From assembly GCA_002391185.1 (NCBI GenBank), contig DGRY01000135.1, positions 1 to 20,858 on the forward strand: 20,858 nucleotides of DNA. The letters are read 5' to 3'. A model generated the notes under the pieces. That model was not told the DNA's origin and made no database searches. It worked only from the letters and a program-made list of their open reading frames with translations. The position numbers and the translations under genes were made by a program. The DNA comes from Prevotella sp. UBA4376 (lineage in GTDB: Bacteria; Bacteroidota; Bacteroidia; Bacteroidales; Bacteroidaceae). How positions within the stretch are numbered: position 1 is the first letter of the stretch; every line of letters begins with the position of its first letter. Below are positions 15,032-20,858 of the stretch, one piece after another.

Positions 15032-16306
15032 TTATAATTTCATAAATTCGTCCATAAATTGATGTAGGTGCAAAAGACCGTAGCTTCCGCTCACGCACGA
15101 CACTTCATCGTATTTCTCTACGCTATCAGGCTCAATGCCTTTATGCCATATAAGGAAAGGAACGGCTTCCTTGACGTGGGTGCGTATTTCGACGGGAGTG
15201 GGGTGGTCGGGGAGCACGGCTATTGCAACAGGAGTGTCCCATGTTTTCACCTCTTTATATATAGGTTCTATAACTCGGTGGTCGAGATATTGTATTGCCC
15301 GTGTTTTTAGTTCAAGGTCGCCATCGTGCCCAGCTTCATCTGTAGCCTCAAGATGCAGATAAACAAAGTCTTGTTTTCTTAGTGCTTCGATGGCTGCTTG
15401 CGTCTTTCCTTCGTAATTGGTGTCAGCAAGTCCTGTTGCTCCAGGTACTTTAATAATATCGAGTCCTGCATAGTGACCTATTCCTCGGATGAGGTCAACT
15501 GCCGAGATTACGCTGCCCGAATGAATGTGTGGGTACATCTGCATGAGTGTTTGCATGCTTGGACGATAACCTCCACTCCATGGCCAGATGCTGTTTGCTG
15601 GTCGTTCACCAGCAGCAACCTTTGCTTTATTGAAGGGGTGGTTGGCAAGAAGTTTCTGTGACTTTAATATCAGTTGGTTAATGAGCTCGGCTGTTTCGCG
15701 TCCGCTCATTCTGAGTTGTCCTGTAGGCATGCCATCTAATCCTATTACTGGTTCGCAGCGGTCTTCCCATCCAGCTTCGCTTTTCACCAGTAGTGGTTGC
15801 CATTCTTCAAGTGGGTGATCGTGTGGCGGAGCACATTCTATGTGTTTGCTTGCATATTTTATAACGAGCAGATGTCGATACTGAATGCCTGTAATGAACT
15901 TTATACGATCGTTTCCAAGGTGCTCGTTAAGATATTTTATAAGCACATCACCGTCATTGGTAGAGAGGTTACCACCATTGTGGGTTAATATCTTTCCATC
16001 TTGCAGGGTTATTATGTTGCATCGGATAGCCATATCTTCTGGTGCCATCTCGTAGCCAATGGAGGCGGCTTCCAAGGGACCTCGTCCTTCATAAACCTTA
16101 TTAAGGTCGTAACCCATTATGGCTGTGTTGGCAACTTCTGAACCAGGGTGGAAACCTTCTGGAATGGTCATTAGTCGTCCTGTTTTCCCCTCTTTAGCCA
16201 ACAAATCCATATATGGTGTTTCTGTTGCCTGAAGAAGAGTTTTTCCATTTAGTTTTTTTATGGGATGGTCAGCCATTCCGTCACCTAATATAATTATATG
16301 TTTCAT
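15032..16306 (-). CDS. ApgM-like phosphotransferase, probable homoserine kinase
   Basis: This 424-residue protein of the alkaline phosphatase superfamily would usually be annotated as cofactor-independent phosphoglycerate mutase of the ApgM type. It retains the metal/nucleophile pattern: GDGMAD (Asp9), GSEVANTAIMGYD with the nucleophile serine at 56, HLEATDEAGHDGD (318-330) and LPDHPTP (365-371). It sits exactly between thrA and thrC with gaps of 5 and 4 bp, and no GHMP-type thrB is present. Homologues in this operon position have been proposed to phosphorylate homoserine, which would complete the threonine pathway here. That role is inferred from position; the fold is clear. Phosphoglycerate mutase activity cannot be excluded from sequence alone. 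Confidence 0.85.
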   Translation of the reverse strand: MKHIIILGDGMADHPIKKLNGKTLLQATETPYMDLLAKEGKTGRLMTIPEGFHPGSEVANTAIMGYDLNKVYEGRGPLEAASIGYEMAPEDMAIRCNIITLQDGKILTHNGGNLSTNDGDVLIKYLNEHLGNDRIKFITGIQYRHLLVIKYASKHIECAPPHDHPLEEWQPLLVKSEAGWEDRCEPVIGLDGMPTGQLRMSGRETAELINQLILKSQKLLANHPFNKAKVAAGERPANSIWPWSGGYRPSMQTLMQMYPHIHSGSVISAVDLIRGIGHYAGLDIIKVPGATGLADTNYEGKTQAAIEALRKQDFVYLHLEATDEAGHDGDLELKTRAIQYLDHRVIEPIYKEVKTWDTPVAIAVLPDHPTPVEIRTHVKEAVPFLIWHKGIEPDSVEKYDEVSCVSGSYGLLHLHQFMDEFMKL

Positions 16307-16311
16307 ATAAC

Positions 16312-18747
16312 CTAAATATTAGCTATTGACATGATGTTTGCAAATACTCCAGCTGCAGTTACGTCGGCTCCAGCTCCATAGCCCTGAATGAGCATAGGAT
16401 ACTGTTTGTAGCGCTCGGTTGTGAGCAGAACGATGTTGTTAGAGCCTTCAAGATTGTAGAATGGACTATTTTGTTCTACAGCACGAAGAGCCACTTCGGT
16501 GTGCCCGTTGTCGTATGTGGCAACAAAGCGCCAGCGTTTGCCTTCGGCTTCGAGCTGTTTGCGCTGCTGCTCAAATTCAGCATCAAGAGTAGGGAGGCGC
16601 TTCCAGAAATCATCGACCGTTCCTTCGAAGAAGCTTTGTGGCACGAAGAGTTTCTTTTCAACATCTTGCTGCGACACTTTGTAACCAGCCTCTCTTGAAA
16701 GGATGACGAGCTTTCGCACTACATCGGTTCCGCTGAGGTCGATACGTGGATCGGGTTCAGAATAGCCTTGCTGTTTTGCTCGTTTCACCGTTTCTGAGAA
16801 TGGCACATCTGCAGCTATCTCGTTGAAGATAAAGTTGAGTGTTCCACTTAGAACGGCTTCGATCTTGAGAATTTTGTCGCCCGAGTTTCTAAGGTCGTTT
16901 ATAGTGCCAATGATAGGCAGTCCAGCTCCCACATTGGTCTCATAGCGAAATTTTACGCCTTTGGCTAATGCAAGATGTTTTAGTTTCTGATAATAATCAT
17001 AGTCGCCAGATGCAGCAATCTTGTTGGCTGCAATGACTGATATATTGTGGGCAAGCAAACTCTCGTAGAGTGCAGCAATATCCTTGCTTGCTGTGCAATC
17101 AACGAAAACGCTGTTGAAGATGTTCATTGAAAGGATATTGTCGCGCAGTTTCTGTGGGTTGCTTGGTTCAGATTCTTTCAGTAGAGCGCGATAGTTGTCG
17201 AGGTCGATGCCCTCGCGGTTGAATATAGCGTTGTGTGATGAAGCTATTCCTACAACATTGAGCTTTAGCTGACTGCGCTGTTTGAGTTCCTCATACTGAC
17301 TTTTTATCTGTTCGATGAGCTGTCCGCCAACAGTTCCCACACCGCAGATGAAAAGGTTGAGAACATTGTATTCGGATAGGAAGAAGCTGTCGTGGATAAC
17401 GTTGAGTGATTTTCTTAAAGAATCGGCTTTCACTACAAACGAGATGTTTGTTTCGCTTGCTCCCTGTGCACAGGCTATGACGCTGATACCGCTGCGTCCT
17501 AATGTGCCAAATAGTTTTCCTGCAATACCTGGAGTGTGCTTCATGTTCTCGCCAACGATGGCAACGGTGGCAAGTCCCAGCTCAACCTGCATTGGGAACA
17601 TGGCGCCGTCTGCAATCTCGGCAGCAAACTCCTCGTTGAGCACGCGAACGGCTTCGTTCACATCTTCTTCGCGCACACCGATAGATGTAGAGTTTTCTGA
17701 TGATGCCTGTGAAACCATGAACACGCTAATGCCGTTATCGGCAAGACGTGTGAAGATGCGTCGGTTAACACCAATCACACCAACCATTGATAGACCGGTG
17801 ACGTTTATTAAAGCTGTGCCCTTTATAGAACTGATACCCTTGATTGGTTTGCGGTCGTCTTCTATTTTCTGCTTAATTATTGTCCCTGGGTTTTCGGGGT
17901 TGAATGTGTTTTTTACCTTTATAGGTATGTTTTTAACGCAAACAGGATATATGGTAGGAGGGTAGATAACTTTGGCACCAAAGTTACAAAGCTCCATAGC
18001 TTCTACGTAGCTCAGTTCGTTGATGGTGTAGGCTGATGATATAACGCGTGGGTCGGCAGTCATGAAGCCATTCACATCGGTCCATATCTCAAGTACTTCG
18101 GCATCAAGAGCAGCAGCGATAATGGCTGCTGTGTAGTCGCTTCCTCCTCGTCCAAGGTTTGTTATCTCGTCGGTGTCTCTGTCGCGACTGATGAATCCCG
18201 GAACCAGCGACACACGTGGTAGATTCTCAAAGGTGTCAACAACGAGCTTGTTTGTGAGGTCGCTATCAAGAACGTTCTTTCCGTTTTTGCGCTCAGTCTT
18301 TATGAAATCGCGGCTGTCAAACCATTTTGCACCACGAATGAGTGTAGCGACAATGTTGCTCGAAAGACGCTCGCCATAGGAAACAATGGCGCAAAGAGTT
18401 TTTTCACTAAGGTCGTGAACAAGAAAAACACCATGGTAAATGCTTTTCAACTGGTCGAAAAGTGCATCCACCTTATTAAATAAGTCTTCCTGTTGAGTTG
18501 TATCGTCGATGATGTGATCAATCATGGAGTGGTGGCGTTCAACCATAGCGTCGAACTCTTCTTTCCATTTTGGATCATGTTTTAGTGCTAATTGTGAAGT
18601 GGCAATGAGCTTGTCTGTTATTCCGCCAAGTGCGGAAACTACAACAACTACAGACTGTCGTTTAGCCTCGTTTTCTACTATTCGCTTTAAGCTAAGAATA
18701 CTTTTTACGGAACCTACTGATGTTCCGCCAAATTTTAAAACTTTCAT
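16312..18747 (-). CDS. thrA: Bifunctional aspartokinase / homoserine dehydrogenase
   Basis: The protein has 811 residues from the ATG at 18747, which starts directly at MKVLKFGGTSVGS, the aspartokinase signature. A longer frame to 18816 would begin inside the promoter -7 box and is rejected. The aspartokinase domain (about 1-295) includes GFISRDRDTDEITNLGRGGSDYT near 184-206. Two ACT-type regulatory repeats (about 315-455, with ISVFMVSQASSENS and ISVIACAQGASETN) probably sense threonine. The homoserine dehydrogenase domain begins at FICGVGTVGG (466-475, NAD(P) binding) and contains AANKIAASGDYDYY and YETNVGAGLPIIGT. It catalyses the first and third steps from aspartate to homoserine and heads the threonine operon. 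Confidence 0.97.
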   Translation of the reverse strand: MKVLKFGGTSVGSVKSILSLKRIVENEAKRQSVVVVVSALGGITDKLIATSQLALKHDPKWKEEFDAMVERHHSMIDHIIDDTTQQEDLFNKVDALFDQLKSIYHGVFLVHDLSEKTLCAIVSYGERLSSNIVATLIRGAKWFDSRDFIKTERKNGKNVLDSDLTNKLVVDTFENLPRVSLVPGFISRDRDTDEITNLGRGGSDYTAAIIAAALDAEVLEIWTDVNGFMTADPRVISSAYTINELSYVEAMELCNFGAKVIYPPTIYPVCVKNIPIKVKNTFNPENPGTIIKQKIEDDRKPIKGISSIKGTALINVTGLSMVGVIGVNRRIFTRLADNGISVFMVSQASSENSTSIGVREEDVNEAVRVLNEEFAAEIADGAMFPMQVELGLATVAIVGENMKHTPGIAGKLFGTLGRSGISVIACAQGASETNISFVVKADSLRKSLNVIHDSFFLSEYNVLNLFICGVGTVGGQLIEQIKSQYEELKQRSQLKLNVVGIASSHNAIFNREGIDLDNYRALLKESEPSNPQKLRDNILSMNIFNSVFVDCTASKDIAALYESLLAHNISVIAANKIAASGDYDYYQKLKHLALAKGVKFRYETNVGAGLPIIGTINDLRNSGDKILKIEAVLSGTLNFIFNEIAADVPFSETVKRAKQQGYSEPDPRIDLSGTDVVRKLVILSREAGYKVSQQDVEKKLFVPQSFFEGTVDDFWKRLPTLDAEFEQQRKQLEAEGKRWRFVATYDNGHTEVALRAVEQNSPFYNLEGSNNIVLLTTERYKQYPMLIQGYGAGADVTAAGVFANIMSIANI

Positions 18748-18777
18748 TTCTTGTATATTTAGGTAATGCAATGCTCC

Positions 18778-18794
18778 CCTCGAAACAAACGAGG
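18778..18794 (-). promoter_or_regulatory. Small hairpin in the thrA leader
   Basis: CCTCG (18778-18782) pairs with CGAGG (18790-18794) around a seven-base loop. It lies within the approximately 60-nt leader between the predicted start point and the thrA ATG. I see no leader peptide rich in threonine or isoleucine codons, so attenuation of the enteric type is not supported. Confidence 0.3.
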
Positions 18795-18813
18795 CTGAAG
18801 CAAAACTTAGTTG

Positions 18814-18845
18814 CAAAAGTAACGAATTTGATAGAAAACACCAAA
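18814..18845 (-). promoter_or_regulatory. Promoter of the threonine operon
   Basis: On the minus strand, TTTG (18845-18842), a 20-nt spacer, and TACTTTTG (18821-18814) match the Bacteroidota consensus. The start point would be near 18807, about 60 nt before the thrA ATG at 18747, which supports that start codon. Confidence 0.8.
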
Positions 18846-18920
18846 GAAAAATTGCAAAAAAGATATATTTGATGGTGTGTAGTGAGTAATGTGTAATTTT
18901 TGATGCCTTAGTAAAGGGAA

Positions 18921-18954
18921 GAAAAAAGCCTATTGCAGAATTGCAATAGGCTTT
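18921..18954 (-). terminator. Intrinsic terminator of proS
   Basis: A perfect 13-bp stem (18925-18937 with 18942-18954, core GCCTATTGCA/TGCAATAGGC) encloses GAAT. On the minus strand it is followed by a six-T tract. It lies about 185 bp past the proS stop, so the whole repeat array at 18964-19098 should be in the proS 3' untranslated region. Confidence 0.88.
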
Positions 18955-18963
18955 GGGGGAATA

Positions 18964-19098
18964 TTATTCTGAGTAATCGGAGTGTTCTGAGTAATCTGAT
19001 TATTCTGAATTTTCCGAGTAATCTGAGTAATCGGAGTGTTCTGAGTAATCTGATTATTCTGAATTTTCCGAGTAATCTGAATTTTCCGAGTATTCAGA
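18964..19098. repeat. 15-unit 9-bp TCNGA tandem repeat with exact 54-bp duplication
   Basis: Fifteen contiguous 9-base units all follow the pattern NTNNTCNGA (for example GTAATCGGA, GTGTTCTGA, TTATTCTGA, ATTTTCCGA); the last varies to TTCAGA. Six units (18973-19026) are repeated without change at 19027-19080. Since 9 is a multiple of 3, one frame reads as a repeated peptide, but no start signal or gene context supports coding. The array lies between the proS stop and its terminator. Confidence 0.85.
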
Positions 19099-19115
19099 AT
19101 TATTATTCAATAGCA

Positions 19116-19139
19116 AAGCGCTGTGCGCTTCGCGCGCTT
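19116..19139 (-). other. GC-rich hairpin at the proS stop codon
   Basis: AAGCGC (19116-19121) pairs with GCGCTT (19134-19139), which overlaps the TAA stop at 19140-19138; inner GCGC runs can pair as well. In the sense direction it reads TAAGCG, then GCGCTT, then GCTATT, like the element after rnz. Confidence 0.5.
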
Positions 19140-20625
19140 AGTATGCGCGTGCAATGATAACAAGGTTCTTGGCTGGTTTGCCAGTTACCATGTCAACCTT
19201 GCCCTCTACGTTCTGCTCAATGTTCAATGGCACACAACGGATAGTTGCTTGAGTGTCTTCCTTGATCTTTGCCTCGGTTTCGGCTGTGCCATCCCATGGG
19301 CAGAGGAAGAAACCACCTTTCTTAATACGCTCCTTGAACTCATCGTAGTTGTCGCACTCGAAGATGTGCTCATCACGATAGGTGAGAGCCTTCTTATAGA
19401 TATTGTCCTGAATGTCCTTGAGGAGGTTCTTAACGCGCTCAACGATACCGTCGAAGCTAACGCTTTCCTTCTCCAAGGTGTCACGACGCATAATCTCGAT
19501 AGTGTTGTTTTCGAGGTCGCGACCACCCATTACGAGGCGTACTGGAACACCCTTGAGCTCGTAGTCGGCAAACTTGAAACCTGGGCGCTTGTTGTCGCTG
19601 TCGTCGTATTTTACGCTTACGCCAAGTTCCTCGAGCTGGTCGATAACTGGCTTCAACTTCTCTGAGATAGCTTTGAGTTGCTCTTCGCCCTTGTAGATAG
19701 GAACGATTACAACCTGGATAGGAGCCAAAGCAGGTGGGAGCACCAAACCGTTGTCGTCAGAGTGGGTCATAATGAGAGCACCCATCAGACGGGTAGATAC
19801 ACCCCATGATGTAGCCCATACATATTCAGGCTTGTTTTCCTTGTTAAGGAATGTAACGTCGAAACTCTTTGCGAAGTTCTGACCAAGGAAGTGGCTTGTA
19901 CCGCTCTGCAGAGCCTTACCGTCTTGCATCATAGCCTCAATGGTGTATGTGTTGAGCGCACCTGCGAAACGCTCGGTTTCACTCTTCACACCACGCACAA
20001 CAGGAACAGCCATCACTTTCTCGGCGAAGTCGGCATACACGTGCAGCATCTCTACAGCTTTTGCTTCTGCCTCTTCCTTTGTAGCGTGAGCTGTGTGACC
20101 TTCCTGCCAAAGGAACTCTGATGTGCGCAGGAAAGGACGTGTGCGCATCTCCCAACGCATAACGTTGCACCATTGGTTGCACAGGATAGGCAGGTCTCGA
20201 TAAGAGTTGATCCAGTTTTTGTATGTGTGCCAAATCATAGTCTCTGATGTAGGACGAATGATGAGTTCTTCCTCAAGTTTTGCCTCTGGGTCAACGATGA
20301 TGTCGGTGCCATCGTCGCTTGTTTTCAAGCGATAGTGAGTAACAACAGCGCTCTCCTTAGCAAATCCTTTCACGTGCTCAGCTTCGCGTGCGAAGAAGCT
20401 CTTAGGGATGAGCAAAGGGAAATAAGCGTTCTGCACACCAGTCTTTTTGAAAGCCTTGTCCAATGCAGCTTGCATTTTTTCCCAGATAGCATAGCCGTAA
20501 GGCTTGATTATCATACAACCGCGAACAGGAGCCTGTTCAGCCAGGTCTGCTTTCACAACCAAGTCGTTGAACCACTGGCTGTAGTCGTCAGCGCGCTTGG
20601 TTAATTGCTTTAATTCTTTAGCCAT
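19138..20625 (-). CDS. proS: Prolyl-tRNA synthetase, archaeal/eukaryotic-type
   Basis: This 495-residue class II synthetase charges tRNA-Pro. It has the class II motif 2 region [20 protein letters not shown] (157-176) and motif 3 [12 protein letters not shown] (275-286). An anticodon-binding domain follows (about 305-405). The C-terminal domain is specific to the archaeal/eukaryotic type, with Cys424, Cys442 and Cys464 and a final ARAY tyrosine. It lacks the INS editing insertion of the E. coli type, so its length is near the usual 480-500 residues for this form, which is normal in Bacteroidota. It is a single-gene unit ending in a strong terminator, with a long leader and a repeat-containing 3' region. 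Confidence 0.97.
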   Translation of the reverse strand: MAKELKQLTKRADDYSQWFNDLVVKADLAEQAPVRGCMIIKPYGYAIWEKMQAALDKAFKKTGVQNAYFPLLIPKSFFAREAEHVKGFAKESAVVTHYRLKTSDDGTDIIVDPEAKLEEELIIRPTSETMIWHTYKNWINSYRDLPILCNQWCNVMRWEMRTRPFLRTSEFLWQEGHTAHATKEEAEAKAVEMLHVYADFAEKVMAVPVVRGVKSETERFAGALNTYTIEAMMQDGKALQSGTSHFLGQNFAKSFDVTFLNKENKPEYVWATSWGVSTRLMGALIMTHSDDNGLVLPPALAPIQVVIVPIYKGEEQLKAISEKLKPVIDQLEELGVSVKYDDSDNKRPGFKFADYELKGVPVRLVMGGRDLENNTIEIMRRDTLEKESVSFDGIVERVKNLLKDIQDNIYKKALTYRDEHIFECDNYDEFKERIKKGGFFLCPWDGTAETEAKIKEDTQATIRCVPLNIEQNVEGKVDMVTGKPAKNLVIIARAY

Positions 20626-20721
20626 TTTATATTCTTTTTTGTTTATTGTTTCGTTATATTGAATTATTTGGTCTTATTTAAGAAAAACCACGAAAACCTC
20701 TCTATGCGCGGTAAAACCGCT

Positions 20722-20749
20722 AAATGAAAAATGATAAATGAAAAATGAT
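20722..20749. repeat. Two 14-bp tandem units in the proS leader
   Basis: AAATGAAAAATGAT occurs twice in a row. Next to it, GCGGT/ACCGC (20708-20720) forms a small hairpin. Both lie between the candidate proS promoter and the proS start. Confidence 0.5.
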
Positions 20750-20799
20750 AAAGCTGTAAACTCAAGTTGCTCATTCTCCTTCTACGTTTTGCCCTACGA

Positions 20800-20807
20800 C
20801 AAAAGTA
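20800..20807 (-). promoter_or_regulatory. Candidate -7 box for proS
   Basis: On the minus strand this reads TACTTTTG. It would give a leader of about 165 nt before the proS ATG. A proper -33 TTTG is not seen at the right distance, so confidence is moderate. Confidence 0.4.
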
Positions 20808-20809
20808 CT

Positions 20810-20833
20810 GGGGAGGTCGGGAGAGGCTTCTTT
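20810..20833 (+). repeat. GC-rich palindromic repeat, partial copy E
   Basis: GGGGAGGTCGGGAGAGG followed by CTTCTTT aligns with the second half of copy A (GGGGAGGTTAGGAGGGGTCTTT). The left palindrome arm is missing. It lies just upstream of the candidate proS -7 box. Confidence 0.45.
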
Positions 20834-20858
20834 AAAGCAAGCTTTCATTAGCATCTTT

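Noticed and set aside
17315..17965. Plus-strand open frame of 216 codons opposite thrA
   Set aside because: It is a shadow of thrA with no start signals or family resemblance.
18748..18806. Threonine attenuator leader peptide before thrA
   Set aside because: The leader is short and has no run of threonine or isoleucine codons; only one small hairpin is present.
18748..18816. Longer N-terminus for thrA
   Set aside because: The extension begins with a non-ATG codon inside the -7 box, and the conserved aspartokinase motif starts right after the ATG at 18747.
18964..19098. Possible CRISPR array
   Set aside because: Units are 9 bp and contiguous with no unique spacers, and no cas genes are present.
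18933..19157. An open frame on the plus strand encoding a repeated peptide (NRSVLSNLIILNFPSNL)
   Set aside because: It is the translation of a 9-bp DNA repeat, whose period keeps any open frame open. It has no promoter, no ribosome-binding site and no coding context.
19123..19665. Plus-strand open frame of 180 codons opposite proS
   Set aside because: It is antisense to conserved proS sequence and hydrophobic only because of codon complementarity.

Overview
The window looks like an ordinary chromosomal segment of a Bacteroidota bacterium, most like Prevotella or a close Bacteroidales relative. Evidence for this includes promoters of the Bacteroidota type (TTTG, 19-21 nt, TAnnTTTG), an Rpb6-type RpoZ followed by a DUF4293 protein, a DUF4468 protein, a 'putative porin' outer-membrane barrel, an archaeal-type ProS, and a fused ThrA next to an ApgM-like protein and ThrC. 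No rRNA, tRNA, CRISPR array, phage gene, transposase or integrase was seen.

Layout. Positions 1-474 (+) hold the end of a membrane protein with a C-terminal zinc ribbon. It converges on a leftward cluster (642-5599) that reads, in transcription order, DUF4468 protein, small two-helix membrane protein, putative porin, MenA-type prenyltransferase and HD-domain hydrolase. Upstream and also leftward is uvrB (5687-7735). Divergent from uvrB is bamD-rpoZ-DUF4293 (7887-9601), behind a near-perfect Bacteroidota promoter. A lipoprotein and rnz follow, overlapping by one base (9718-11201). A structured 258-base gap then leads to a GH28-like beta-helix protein (11460-12794). A 928-base non-coding region full of repeats separates it from a leftward threonine operon, thrA - ApgM-like protein - thrC (18747 down to 13723). 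Finally comes leftward proS (20625 down to 19138), with a strong terminator.

How the genes work together. The leftward cluster is mostly envelope related: secreted, inner-membrane and outer-membrane proteins plus menaquinone synthesis. The bamD operon couples outer-membrane assembly with a core RNA polymerase subunit. The threonine operon supplies aspartokinase, homoserine dehydrogenase and threonine synthase. The missing homoserine kinase step is plausibly done by the ApgM-like protein.

The genes are largely familiar, and I did not find a convincing new multi-gene system. The unexplained signal is in the intergenic DNA. It includes a 9-bp periodic repeat with an exact 54-bp duplication in the proS 3' region, related units after rnz, and similar GC-rich hairpins at both stop codons. 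A family of GC-rich palindromes supplies both the ribosome-binding site and the C-terminal codons of the GH28 gene. There is also a MITE-like inverted-repeat element, duplicated promoter-like boxes, and a seven-unit 11-bp repeat.
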